In this document: positions 46,695-57,900 of the stretch, piece after piece
How positions within the stretch are numbered: position 1 is the first letter of the stretch
How the letters are laid out: every line of letters starts with the position of its first letter
Assembly: GCA_026120185.1 (NCBI GenBank)
Contig: JANUWF010001622.1
Location: 2,477,501 to 2,541,500 of the forward strand
From: Voacanga thouarsii
Taxonomy: Eukaryota > Streptophyta > Magnoliopsida > Gentianales > Apocynaceae
Length of the DNA stretch: 64,000 nt
Direction of reading: 5' to 3'
Made by a program: the position numbers and the translations under genes
Notes under the pieces: model-generated
The model's database searches: none
What the model was told of the DNA's origin: nothing
What the model saw: only the letters and a program-made list of their open reading frames with translations

Positions 46695-48632
46695 ATGGAA
46701 CTGTGCTTCAATCAAGCAACAAGCTCTGAGGATGATTCGGTGGTGCTCTTCTCCCCCTCTGGCTCACCAGAAGGATCGACTAGTCGGTCTTCATCTTTTC
46801 ATCATTCACCAGCATCAAATCAATCCAAAACAGCCTACAAACTCACCGTCAGAAAGCTCTCCTACACTGTAGACTGCGAGGGTTCATTCATCCGCCAAAT
46901 GAAGAAAATTAAGCCCATTCATGTATTGAAGTCAGTTTGTTTCACTGCTAGAAGCTCTGAGATCCTGGCAGTTGTTGGCCCGAGTGGCACCGGCAAGTCC
47001 TCCCTCCTTCGGGTTATTTCAGGCAGGGTGAAAGAGAAACATTTTGATCCGAAAAGTGTGTTTATTAATGACTCTGCAGTAACTAGTCCAGCTCAATTGA
47101 AGAAAATATGTGGATTTGTTGCGCAGGAGGATAATTTGCTTCCTCTTCTCACCGTGAAGGAGACTTTGATGTTCAGCGCCAAATTTCGGCTCAAAAAAAT
47201 GAGTTCCAGAGAAAAAGAAGACAGGGTAGAGGCACTGATGCAAGAACTTGGCCTAGTTCATGTGGCTAATAGTTTTGTTGGAGATGAAGAGAACAGAGGG
47301 ATATCTGGCGGTGAAAGGAAGAGGGTATCAATTGGAGTTGACATGATTCATGATCCTCCGATTTTACTCCTTGACGAGCCAACTTCAGGGCTAGACAGCA
47401 GTTCAGCACTTCAAGTTATTGAGCTTCTCTCTTCCATGGCAAAAGCAAAGCATAGAACGATAGTATTGTCCATCCATCAGCCTAGCTATAGAATGTTTCA
47501 GTACATAACGAACTTCCTGATCCTCTCTAATGGATCAGTTGTCCACCACGGTTCCATTGAATCACTTGAGAAAACTATAAGCAGATTGGGATTAACAATT
47601 CCCCCGCAGCTAAATGCACTCGAGTTTTCCATGGAAATCATGGGTTCACTGGAAGAGTCACACTCCGACAACCTTAACTATCCCTTGGTTTTAGAGGACA
47701 AAGAGCCGCCTTCCTATCTGATTCTGCAAAATGAGATCCATGGAGTTCAATTACCCAATGATAATGGAGATACAGGTTCCTTTTTCTCCACCGCATCTGA
47801 GGTTGCCGTGCTTTGCACAAGATTCTTTAAGATAATATATAGAACAAAGCAGCTGTTCTTAGCCAGAACTATGCAAGCTCTGGTGGGAGGATTTGGATTA
47901 GGAAGTGTATATCTGAAAGTGAAGAATGATGAAAGTGGAATTGCAGAAAGATTAGGCCTTTTCGCTTTCAGTCTTAGCTTTCTTCTTTCTTCTACAGTTG
48001 AAGCACTTCCAATTTATCTTCAAGAACGACGTGTTCTTATGAAGGAAGCATCGAGAGGAGCCTACAAAGTTTCCTCATACATGATTGCCAACACAATCAT
48101 CTTCCTTCCATTTCTGTTTGCAGTGGCCATCCTTTTCGCCGTCCCGGTCTATTGGCTATCAGGGCTTAATCCTTCATTTGCAGCATTCTCATTCTTTGTC
48201 TTCTTGGTTTGGTTGATTGTGCTTATGGCCAGTTCATTGGTTCTCTTTCTTAGTGCAATCTCTCCAGACTTCATCTCAGGGAATTCTCTGATTTGCACAG
48301 TTCTTGGGGCCTTCTTCCTCTTCTCAGGTTACTTCATTCCAAAAGAATGCATACCCAAATATTGGCTTTTCATGTACTACGTTTCCCTTTATAGATACCC
48401 ACTGGATTCCCTTCTGATAAATGAGTATTGGAGTTTGAGAAGTGAATGTTTCTCTTGGAGGACAAAAGATTCTACCAATTGTGTTTTTACAGGAAATGAT
48501 GTGTTGAAGAGCAGAGGACTTACCAGGGACACAAGGTGGATCAATGTAGGAATCATGTTTTCTTTTTTTGTATTTTATCGGGTTCTCTGTTGGTTTATCC
48601 TTGCTCGCAGGGTTTCAAGAACAACCATATGA
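46695..48632 (+). CDS. ABC transporter G family half-size transporter (ABCG5/10-like)
   Basis: A single uninterrupted exon encodes 645 residues, a normal length for plant half-size ABCG (WBC) transporters, several of which are intronless. The start is the ATG in AAGAAATGG. The nucleotide-binding domain comes first: Walker A GPSGTGKS at residues 95-102, Q-loop near AQEDN (144-148), signature ISGGERKR at 203-210, Walker B ILLLDEP at 223-229 and the H-loop His at 261. The transmembrane domain (about 385-640) has about six hydrophobic segments, including GLFAFSLSFLLSSTVEALP, FLPFLFAVAILFAVPVYWL and LGAFFLFSGYFIPK. Such proteins dimerise in the plasma membrane and export lipids, waxes, hormones or other metabolites. 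The substrate here cannot be read from sequence. By wording it is closest to the ABCG5/ABCG10 group, which is a memory-based judgement. No defect is seen. Confidence 0.93.
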   Translation: MELCFNQATSSEDDSVVLFSPSGSPEGSTSRSSSFHHSPASNQSKTAYKLTVRKLSYTVDCEGSFIRQMKKIKPIHVLKSVCFTARSSEILAVVGPSGTGKSSLLRVISGRVKEKHFDPKSVFINDSAVTSPAQLKKICGFVAQEDNLLPLLTVKETLMFSAKFRLKKMSSREKEDRVEALMQELGLVHVANSFVGDEENRGISGGERKRVSIGVDMIHDPPILLLDEPTSGLDSSSALQVIELLSSMAKAKHRTIVLSIHQPSYRMFQYITNFLILSNGSVVHHGSIESLEKTISRLGLTIPPQLNALEFSMEIMGSLEESHSDNLNYPLVLEDKEPPSYLILQNEIHGVQLPNDNGDTGSFFSTASEVAVLCTRFFKIIYRTKQLFLARTMQALVGGFGLGSVYLKVKNDESGIAERLGLFAFSLSFLLSSTVEALPIYLQERRVLMKEASRGAYKVSSYMIANTIIFLPFLFAVAILFAVPVYWLSGLNPSFAAFSFFVFLVWLIVLMASSLVLFLSAISPDFISGNSLICTVLGAFFLFSGYFIPKECIPKYWLFMYYVSLYRYPLDSLLINEYWSLRSECFSWRTKDSTNCVFTGNDVLKSRGLTRDTRWINVGIMFSFFVFYRVLCWFILARRVSRTTI

Positions 48633-48739
48633 GGAAACAATGTTCTATATTTTAATGCAATATTTGTGTACTTTTTATTCATTGTTTTTCTTTAAGATAT
48701 TCTATATTGCATATTTTTCTATCATTCATATTTTTTTTT

Positions 48740-49290
48740 CTCATTTCTTTTAACTCATAAAAATTTTTCCTCTCATTCCCCTCTATTGTAATTCATCTAA
48801 CTCATATTTTTTATGATATATATTTTTTTCATTTATTTTAGCTCATATTGCTAAAATAGTAAGGGAAAAAATATGAACCAATATAAATAGAAAAATATAT
48901 ATCATCGAAAAAATATGAGTTAGATGAATTATAATAAACAGGAAAGAGAAAAATTTTAATGAGTTAAAAGAAGAGAAAACAAAATCTTTAAGAAAAAATA
49001 TGAATTATAGAAATTACAATAAATGAAAAATAAGAAAATATTTATATGAGCTAAAGGAAAAAAAATATATCTTTGAAAAAAAATATTAGTTAGATGAATT
49101 ATAAGAAATAAAAAAAAAGAAAAAAAAAATTATGAGCTAAAAGAAATAGGAGAAGAAATCATTGAGAAAATATTATGAATAAGAGGAATTAAAAGAAAGT
49201 AAGGAAGGAAAAAATTTATATGAGCTAAAATAAATAGGAAAAAGATTTGAGTTAGATAAATTACAAGAAAGGGAAAAAAGGAAAAAAAAT
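48740..49290. repeat. Inverted plus degenerate tandem repeat downstream of the ABCG gene
   Basis: The segment at about 48746-48840 (AACTCATAAAAATTTTTCC ... AATTCATCTAACTCATATTTTTT) is the inverse of about 48886-48985. That unit then recurs in direct orientation, with ATGAGTTAGATGAATTATA-type words at about 48915, 49005, 49085, 49175 and 49247, a spacing of 70-90 bp. The strand is purine-rich and AT-rich. There is no coding potential. Confidence 0.75.
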
Positions 49291-49701
49291 TGCTCGAAAA
49301 ATTAATTTGATATATTTTTTATATTTATAAGAATTAAATTAAATTAAATAATCTTTGAAATATTTAATCGAGACGTTTAGTACCAATTTAAAAATACCTT
49401 CAAAGTAATGGAAGGAATTAAAAAGTAAAAAAAAAAAATAGTTTAGAATATGGACCGCTTGGCAGCATAATTTGAGCAGTATAAATCACCAACTTTTCTT
49501 CAAAGCCCATTAGAAGATGGAAAAAAATGAAAAACAAAACTTGGACGAGTGAGCCCAAATAAATCAACAAGCAAAGCCCACCAAACTTAATGATTGACCC
49601 AAAAGGTGAAGAATAAGAAAAAGAACTGGGAAAAAAAAAAAAAAAGAAATGAATCCTACAAAGCGAAGCTTTGACAAAGAACGGTTAACCATGTGGAGGA
49701 G
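49291..49701. other. Intergenic and 5' leader of the small membrane protein gene
   Basis: No gene is seen. A poly-A run lies near 49630-49645. The leader contains a short upstream frame at 49691-49711 that overlaps the main start. Confidence 0.5.
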
Positions 49702-49711
49702 ATGGAGTTAA
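49691..49711 (+). promoter_or_regulatory. Overlapping upstream ORF (six codons)
   Basis: ATG TGG AGG AGA TGG AGT TAA begins 11 bp before the main ATG (49702), in another frame, and ends inside the main coding region. The context of the upstream ATG (AACCATGTG) is fair. Such an arrangement could reduce translation of the main frame. Confidence 0.5.
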
Positions 49712-51020
49712 ATGAAGACGAGAAGAATCCCCCTGGTGGTGTTGGTGGCATAGCTGAACACTGGTATTGGGGCGGGATCGGCTCGGTCCAATTATTATGG
49801 GCCATTTCGTCTTTCAGAAAAGGTTACGCTGGCGACGGTCGTCTCATGCCGGTTAAAGCATTCGCCGTCGCCTCTCTCTTCGTCGGCTCCGCCGCGACCG
49901 CCACTGTTGGTTGTCTTCGAGCCTCTGGCATCTTCACCGTAATTTTCTTTTACTGTCTTTTACTTTCTCGTTTAGAATTTTCTTTGTTAAATGCCTGGAG
50001 AGCGAGAAAGTTTCTTAAATAGCACCTAGGAAAAATTTTTCTAGTGCATTATAGAAAATGACACGCAACACCATTGAAGCTAGGTATTTCATGGTCGATG
50101 AAAAATAAAGGAAGGATTTTGATTCGGAGTTGTGTTTTTCCGCCCTTTAACATCCCCTATTTGTTTTCTCTCTCTCTCTTATTTGTAATTCTTTGCGGTG
50201 ACGAATTATTATGAACAATAACAGCTTATGGAGATTGTGTCATCAAGGGTTCATTATCTGATCAAAATTATACTTCTGTTGAGTTTAGAGGCCTTAACTT
50301 GGACCAAATTTTTTGGGAGAAGGCTATAGTTTAGGAGCTTTTCAAGCTCTCTTTCCCTATTGGCACCATTGGTTCCATATCCACCTTTAGTCTTTAATTT
50401 CTTTCGCCATTTAGAGTATCTGGTATCCACTTGGACCTCCTGTCTTATATGCCTGTTGCCATTACTTATAAAAGATTCTTCATTGATATCAGATAATTGT
50501 TTTTTTTTACCCCTTTTTTTGGGTGCTAAGATATCAGATAATTGGCTTCCTGTTAACTTGTTCTCAAATGTTTATTACCTGCAAGACTCTCATTTGCAGT
50601 TTCTGCCAATTAGGTGGCCACTGCACTGTAGCGCCAGATTTTGTTTCTTCTTGAATCCGTTCACGAGGGGAAGGAAATTAGTAAATCCACGCCCCCCCCC
50701 CCCCCTACCCAACCCAGGGGCCCTCCTTCATTTTTTTTTCTATGGCGGTTCTGGAGGAGGCTAGGGTGCTGCTATGAACCTGATGCCTCTCGCTGCACTA
50801 AACTGATATTCGTATTTCAGCACTGTAGTTTCTTCATCTAAGCATGATATCCTAAGAAATTGTTTCTGACATATCTGTTCTGTTCATAATGAAGGTATCA
50901 TTTCGTTTTATGATTCTCCATAATCTAACTCTCAAACTTTTCTAGGTGGAAGACATGAAGATATTGGGTGCAAATATAAGGGCTGGCCTTGGAATATCTC
51001 CAAGAGCACGAGATGAATAG
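49702..51020 (+). CDS. Small conserved plant membrane protein, 103 residues, function unknown
   Basis: Two exons, 49702-49938 and 50946-51020, join in phase 0 across a 1,007-bp intron with GT-AG ends (ACC|GTAATTTTC ... TTTTCTAG|GTGGAA). The protein begins MELNEDEKNPPGG. It has an EHWYWGGIGSVQLLWAISSFRKGYAGDGRLMP stretch in two parts and one clear hydrophobic segment (KAFAVASLFVGSAATATVG, residues about 54-72). It ends in an amphipathic tail, VEDMKILGANIRAGLGISPRARDE. The intact frame and precise splice sites indicate a real gene. I do not recognise a named family and see no catalytic motif, so a single-pass membrane protein is the safest description. The intron contains a C14-type homopolymer near 50692. 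Confidence 0.78.
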
Positions 51021-51496
51021 ATATTGTGAAATAATATCTGCCATTTAGACTGTTAACCAAGAATTCTGGCTCCCTCCCCGATTTCGGCTTGTCCTGATTT
51101 TGGCTTTACCAACATGCGGGAAGGACTTGGCAATTATTGAAAGGAAACCTATATTTGAAGAAAGCTGATCCTTTCTGTTCCATTCTTTTATGTTGAGGTT
51201 TTGTTTTCTTCTTCCTAAACATGTAAAATCCGAACAATTTTGGTGCATGGTAACTGTATTTTTCTCTCCCTAGTACTAGCACTTCAATTTTGATGTACGC
51301 AGAATTCATTGGAGATGGTTTTCGCTGCTTTATATGCGAGCTTCCGTACAACATATTTGAACAAGTTGTAAAACACATTTTTATTGGTATGATAATGGCA
51401 GAATCGTGGATTTAAGCTGCTATAAGATTATTTTAGAGGGACCTCTAGCATTGAGTGGCGGTATATATATACGTGTGTATATATATATATATATAT

Positions 51497-51535
<39 letters not shown>

Positions 51536-52142
51536 TGGTAAAAAATGATTTGTCCTGATTCAAATCCCTTTTCGGGACCATGAAAGGTTTCATGTTTGCA
51601 GCCTTTGGCAAGAACAATGGGCCGGAATATGAATTGAACTGACATAAGTATCCTCACGAAGGAAGGAGAAAGAAACTTATTTATTGCAAGCAAAATGAGA
51701 TTGTTGCTGTAATTGAATGAACCATCCTAGAGCATTTTAACCAAAAAGGAAACTGACAATGCTCCTGTCTGAATGTTCATCATATTCATGTTTACCACTG
51801 CAAGTCCAGCAAAGCCTACAATTTCCAGGCTTTCTCTTCCCCTTCAGGGACCGTCCAAGTTCCAACAACAAGGCACTAGCAGGCGGGGATGAGTTGAAAA
51901 TTAACAAAGGAGTATCAGGATAAAAATTTTAGACATCCACCCCATTAAAAGTACCTTCAGATAACTTCCAATAAATCCTTGCCACACTGTAAACTTGCTA
52001 CAAAAGATTCTAGTTTCCTCCACATAAAAAACCGCTGCTTGAGAAGTGAACCATCATTCTGTAGCAAAAAGCAAAAGACCTGGTGAGAGGCGAAAGTATC
52101 TGAAGCATGCCCCATATGGCTTTAAGTACTTGTGTGCATCTT
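51021..52142. other. Convergent intergenic region
   Basis: It holds the 3' UTRs of the membrane protein gene (+) and TIM21 (-). A compound (TA)n/(ATAC)n microsatellite lies at 51462-51531. No further gene is seen. Confidence 0.7.
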
Positions 52143-55100
52143 TCAGGCTGGAACATATGATTCAAGCATCAGCTGTGCGGGTGAGGGTGATAATATATCA
52201 ACGATCAAATAAGTGAACTTCCACTGCTTATCCACCTTGTCTTTGAACATTTCAGCATAAACTTTGCCGCCTCCATGTGGTCCACGAATATAGAAATTGA
52301 CCTACATTCCATAGGAGAGGCACTTAAAACCTTTAAGTTTTTCCACAAAAATCAGAAATGGACTTTGGTATCAAGTTTTAGCAGGCTGAACTAAATATTG
52401 CAACTATGACAAAAAGGAAATTTCTCTTGATAAGTTAGTCTAAAAAAAAATAATAACAATGAGCAAGAAAACTATTTCTATTTGAAAAAGTGCAAACGTA
52501 ATAAGCAATCAGAATCAAGAGGCAATTACTTCAACATGCTCAATGCCATCTTCATCAGTCCATGTCTTGTTTGCGATGCGCTGGCGAGCAGCACGGTTCC
52601 TACTTTCTGAACCATAGCCAGTAATAGGGGCTCCAATTCTCACCCTTACCTGGAGCAGAGAAAATCCAAACTGTTTAAACCAACAAAATGTAGTAAAACA
52701 ATCATTGCAAAAGCCAGTAGTACTGTTCATAGCCTAAGGCAACTAATTCTGTTGTAGCTCTTCCTAGACTCTGCAATGGAAGCAATCTTGTGCACAAGGT
52801 TTTACTTTTTTTTTTGGCATAAACAAACCTTCTAAGGACAAAGAGGAAGGCTTGAAAAAGATCAAAATTGCATTAATGAGAAACTATGAATTCAAGGATG
52901 CAACCTAACTTCATGCACTGCCTGAATGTTTACTATTTAACAACAATGAAAGTGTTCATAGGCTCACTTTGCAATTTTCGTGCAATGAAACTTATTGCAG
53001 CTACAAATGAGACAATATAAAAGGGCTTCACGAGATAAATATTCGGACAAGAACATACTTGGCTATCATCCTTAATCCTATCCAGAGCCTTCCCGAAAAT
53101 TTTGTACCTATTACACACAACAACTGTCTTAAACTGAGTGAACTGAAACAGTGAAATTAAATAAACAAAAGGGGCAAAACTTAGCCCTAAAGAAGATTTT
53201 GCATCCATTGAGCAGGACTCCAGTCTTACTCTTTTGGTTCAAATATAAGTTCCTTGAAAACTGCATATGCTGCAGCAGCAGCAATTCCCAGTCCTGCCAG
53301 AATGATCACACTGTATGAAGCACCTTCCGTAAATGTAACTGGCTTCTCTGGAATATTATATGTGGGGGCATCAAAGGGATCTTCAACGGTAGAAACATCT
53401 TTCTGAGCCTGTTAATAGAAAGAGGAGAGGACATAGATGATCATGGTTGAACCAAACCAGGATGCTTGAAATGGTAATCAATCATAAAATCACGTTAGTA
53501 GGAAGAGGAAAGCATCTGTGCTAATAGTTTAAGTTGCACCAAAGCATGAAATAGAATGTAGCAGGAGAACGAGGGACCAAAGGAAAAACTTTTAGAAGTA
53601 CAAATACAAAAATGAAGGAGATAAAGAGGAGAAAAATCTGTTTTCCAAGGAGGAAGCCTGTCCAATAGAAGTGTAGAATTGATGGTTAATGATCTAAAAA
53701 ATGAAAACAGATTCTAAATGAACTGGCATCTATGGAGTTTCATCTGTGTAAACTGGTTTAACACTCAAGCAGAGGTATTTTCATTGGACCACAAGACTGC
53801 TGGAGCAATTTGAATCTTGCAAAAATGTAGCATAATCATACTCAGCATCGTTTGGACAAGCAGAAGCATATTTGTCTCAAACATCTTTGTGCCAATAGCA
53901 GTCATTGACATATATACTGTTACCTTTTAGGATTGTTGAATGAAAAACATGGACTGCAGCACGAGTAAAAAATGTGCTCATTATGTTGGCCAAGGCTCAC
54001 GATATGTACACTTATTCTGTTGCATCCTGCAGACTTAGAACAGAAACGACAGAGGGAAAGCAGGATGTGTAAAAGCTAGAAAGAGCCATGGCAGCCCATT
54101 GTTAAAATTTGTCTTTATTCTTGTCACCAACATGTGGCAGAAAACATGGTTACACATTTTAATGATGTCTGGATGATTGAGGGCTTACTTCTCCATTCTT
54201 ATCCATCCAATTACTATTTTTCATGTATCCAAATTCTTAGTTTACTGTAAATTCTCCTCAAGCTTGATAGTGACCCATACATCTCATTCTACAAGTAACT
54301 TCCATAATTAAGCAAAGCTAAGAAGTTACACAAGTAATTGAATGAGTCAGATCCCAAAGAACTACTTTCAACATCAAATGAAAGCTAAAGAACAATATGG
54401 TCATTTTTTGTAAAGACAAAGCAGAAGCAAGCACTATAGGTTAAATTCCCATCTCAGGTTGTATGAATCAATTCCAAATTCCAAGTAAAGGCAAACCTCT
54501 GATCGGTTTTGACCAGTTGATTGTGATGCTTTTGATGAAAAGGATCTAGCAAAGCATGGCATATTTGAGTGCATTCCATTCGACCTGGTAGGTTGAAATG
54601 GTGACTGGAAGGTCATTAAATTCCTCCCACTCCACCTCTCTGTGAATTGCAATGGAGGCCCTAAAAATATTATTCATAGTGAATGGGACATTTACACAAA
54701 ACTAGAAGGCAAAAATAGAAACTTCGACACCCTTCCCCCTCTTCCCTACCACCCTGACACATTACACAGAGAACAAATCAATGATCACCATGCAGGTCCA
54801 ATCCACACTGGATTTCCAATGTTCATATGAAAGATGGAAGTTTGAAAGTTCCTCATGAAGAATCCTCCAAGGGGACAAACTTTTGTTGAATAAATTTCTA
54901 ATGCTGTTAGAAGAATCCTTTAAGTTGACAGTCCCAACAATAGGAGTAAAACAACCACCATCCAAAAGAACCTCTAACCTCCAAGTTATTTTCACCAATC
55001 AATGGATAAGCATTGAAGCAAAAGCAGAATCCAGAAGTTTTAGCAAAACATGAAGGTAGTCAGGCGACCAAGAAGGCCACATTGCCTTGCAACAGCAAGG

Positions 55101-56858
55101 CTTACAAAACTCATTCATGAACCCGTTTTCTCATATGCTTGTCCAAAATAGCAACTTAGAAAAGAAGTAATTAAAGGAAATAGCTACTAACCCCCAGCTT
55201 CATCTATGACCTGCAGAATAATGTAAAGAAAAATGATTACTAGGAGCCACGAAATAATCTGAAGGCCATGAAAGTACATAAAATTGTCTGCATACTTTAG
55301 GTGTATGGCCAACACCTCTTGCATAGTTCGAGACAGGACCTAAATTCATCATTTCCTGCAAGGACATAGTAAGGAATGGAGTCAAAGTCTTTGGATATAA
55401 ACATTGTATTATAGACAGTCAATGACATGCTAAGGACTTAACACATGTAAAAGTCATTCTTGTCTCTGATAAAGTAAAAGATAAGAGAAGTTGCTCATTG
55501 GAAGGTTATAAACCATAATAAATTAGGAAAAATCGGATGAGTACTAGTCACTAGCCATACTAGATAAGATTAGAAGATTAGTGCCCCGTCAACATAGTCA
55601 GTTTTCTTTCTAGATCCTCGCCCTCCCCCCCATTGGTGCCTTAGATCTAACACCTCAAGACAATTCCATTGAATGCAAATTAAGAACTAGTATGGAGCTA
55701 TAATTTGGTTAGTTAATCATTTTTAAGGGAGGTAAACTGTTCAAAAAACAAGGCGGAGAATCATTAACAGCACCTGTAGATAGTTTTTCAACGGGTAAAC
55801 TTTATGAATTACTAACTATATACCACCTGTTAGAACATACTTGATACTTACAGCCCTTTTGGATTGAGGGAAATGGAGGGCGAGGAGAGGAGAGGAAATA
55901 GAAGGTTTGAATTTTAAGTGTTTGGATTAGTTTTTTTTTTTTTTTTTATAAAGGAAAGAAAACAAATGGGAGAGGAATGGAGGATTAAATTTAGTATGAA
56001 TGTTTCAACTTCCTTTCCCTAAATAAGTGGACGAAAATAGAGGTAAAGAAATTTTCATTTAATGAATCTTTAGTAATCAGACTAAAATATCTTTAATAAA
56101 TAAAATATTTAATATTATTACATTAAATTAATAAATAAAAATATAAAGCCTGTATCTTTCCTTTCTTTCCTTCCCTTCCCTTCCCTTCCCTTCCCTTCTC
56201 CAAACGCTATATCTAACATTTTCTTTCTTTTCCCTCCATGTCAAATAATTATTGATCTCCTCTCCTCTCATTCCCTTTCCTTACTGTCCTACTCCTCTCC
56301 TCTCCTCTCCTCTCCTTTTCTTTCCTTTCTCTCAATCCAAACAGCCTTATTGGGAAGGATAAAAGAAGGAATAAACACACTATATGCAATATCATGATCC
56401 CATAGACACATAGAAAGAAAAAAAATCCATAATCCTATAGAAATGTATAAGACACTAACCAAAGGATTCCAATTCTAGTAGATTATAAGATAAGATGTAA
56501 CTGCATTTCGCACCTGGAAGATAATTTGAAAGAAAAGCCATCTTCAAAACGCTCAGAACAAATAAACAACCAAAAAAGGGAACACATATATATCCCAGAA
56601 ATGATTCTAAACAAGAAGTAGAGTTTCCATGATTATCCCAGACAAAAAGATCGAAGTTTGGCATACCCTGTTCACTAAACCACTGACTGCAGTCTTCCCC
56701 ATGGCTGTAGATGAAAACGGAGCAAGACCCATGTCTGATACACTCTTCGAATGCAGATGCTCGAGAAAAGAACCTAATCCATCGTATAATCTTAGAGAAC
56801 TTAGTAACCTATTCTTCATCAAAAACCCCGTTTTCTTCGAATGCTGCATCGTTATCAT
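52143..56858 (-). CDS. TIM21: TIM21, inner-membrane protein-import subunit
   Basis: Eight exons on the minus strand, all with GT-AG introns and matching phases: 56858-56667, 55355-55296, 55210-55192, 54660-54497, 53408-53230, 53107-53059, 52649-52530 and 52301-52143. They give 313 residues. The N-terminus ([27 protein letters not shown]) is basic and hydroxylated, like a mitochondrial presequence; translation could also begin at Met4. A single membrane helix ([19 protein letters not shown]) lies at about 178-196. The C-terminal intermembrane-space domain contains [22 protein letters not shown] in two exons, [36 protein letters not shown] and [16 protein letters not shown]. These are characteristic of TIM21 (SD3 in Arabidopsis), which links the TIM23 translocase to TOM and respiratory complexes. 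Its first intron holds a MITE. Confidence 0.92.
55851..56348. mobile_element. MITE, family B, complete copy in TIM21 intron 1
   Basis: The ends CAGCCCTTTTGGATTGAGGG and (inverted) GGCTGTTTGGATTGAGAG are flanked by TTA on both sides (55848-55850 and 56346-56348), which fits a Tourist/PIF-Harbinger type MITE. The left half is GGAGAGG-rich and the right half CCTCTCC-rich, so the whole folds into a hairpin. A (TTCCC)n run lies at about 56165-56195. Confidence 0.75.
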
Positions 56859-57419
56859 ACTTCTTTTGGCAAGTTTGAAACTGGAATTTGAGTAGAAAAA
56901 AAATTAAAATATTAAAAATTCAAGACTATAAAATATATGTATATAATCTACATATAAATGTTTCGGCAGGGTTTCAAACAAGAAAACAAGAAAAAAAACG
57001 AATTGACTCGACGGATTTGAGAGGGAGGAGAATTGGAGACAAGCAAGGGATTGAAGGAAGGGTTTTCAGTTTTGGGTTGAAGGTCACGTGACACGTAGGC
57101 AAGCACGTGACAACATCTACGTGTTTTTTTTTTTTTTTTTTAAACTGGAGATGAAAACGTGGGAAGCAAGAGATGCAGTAACAGAAAATTGTGGTTGGGT
57201 ACCTAAAATTTTGTTCAATTTTGTTTTATATCCTAAAAGTCTAGATATAGCCTTTTAAACCCTCAAGATTTAAATTTCACCACATTTGGGTTGAGTTCCT
57301 TTCTCAAGCAATAAAGTACATAGACTTTTTACTTGTTCATCCATGGGGGGGGGGGGCAGAATATGGCATCTAAAATTCAAGAATATGCTAAAAAACTATT
57401 AAGTGAAAGACAAATTGGC
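56859..57419. other. TIM21 upstream region, no gene seen
   Basis: This is the probable promoter and leader of TIM21 (minus). It contains ACGTGACACGT and CACGTGACAACATCTACGTG, which are ACGT-core (G-box-like) words at about 57085-57122, a poly-T run at 57126-57141 and a G11 run near 57343. Short open frames here have no recognisable product. Confidence 0.5.
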
Positions 57420-57423
57420 AAGA

Positions 57424-57471
<48 letters not shown>

Positions 57472-57900
57472 TAAACATCCTAAAAAATTTTATAGTTGAG
57501 TCCTATCAAGAATCTAATTAAAAAAATTGTCAACAAATTGAATAGATCTTTTAATAAGAACTATTGTTCCTTATTGAATATTATGTCCAAGAAATCGGAC
57601 ATTTATTTAGAAAAGACTAAATTTTAATTTTGAAAGTACTTAGAAATTATGCTTAGTAGTATAAAAGAATGTGTTTAAATGTTCAAAATGTTATTCTAAA
57701 TTTGTAGAAAAGATTAGAATATCATCAATGTAACCAATAATGAATTGAGAAAAATAATTAAAAATCTCATTCATTATTTGCTAGAATTTTAAAGAAACAT
57801 TTTTTAATTCAAATGGCATTACATTCTATTCATATTGACTGAAACTCCATGATCACTTCTATATTTGTCAAACTGATTCCACTTGTATTATATATATTTG
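57420..57900 (-). pseudogene. Endogenous pararetrovirus (Caulimoviridae-type) reverse-transcriptase relic
   Basis: On the minus strand from about 57790 to 57480 a single frame shows reverse-transcriptase features: a YIDDILIFS catalytic block (about 57730-57705) followed by VRFLGH (about 57605) and FLGCLN (about 57475). The segment after the catalytic block resembles plant pararetroviruses more than Ty3/gypsy elements. Six or more in-frame stops interrupt it, and sequence upstream of the catalytic block is too decayed to read. No capsid, movement or protease part is visible. A (TA)n run at 57429-57468 truncates the left side. It is a dead fragment of an old viral integration. A Ty3/gypsy origin is the main alternative. 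Confidence 0.68.

Noticed and set aside
50360..50841. Frames of 134 and 66 codons in the intron of the small membrane protein gene
   Set aside because: They span a C14 homopolymer and pyrimidine-rich intron sequence. No family features, and the spliced gene explains the region.
57333..57521. Plus-strand frame starting in the G11 run
   Set aside because: Its second half is a translation of (TA)n and it lies at the edge of the pararetrovirus relic. No independent support.
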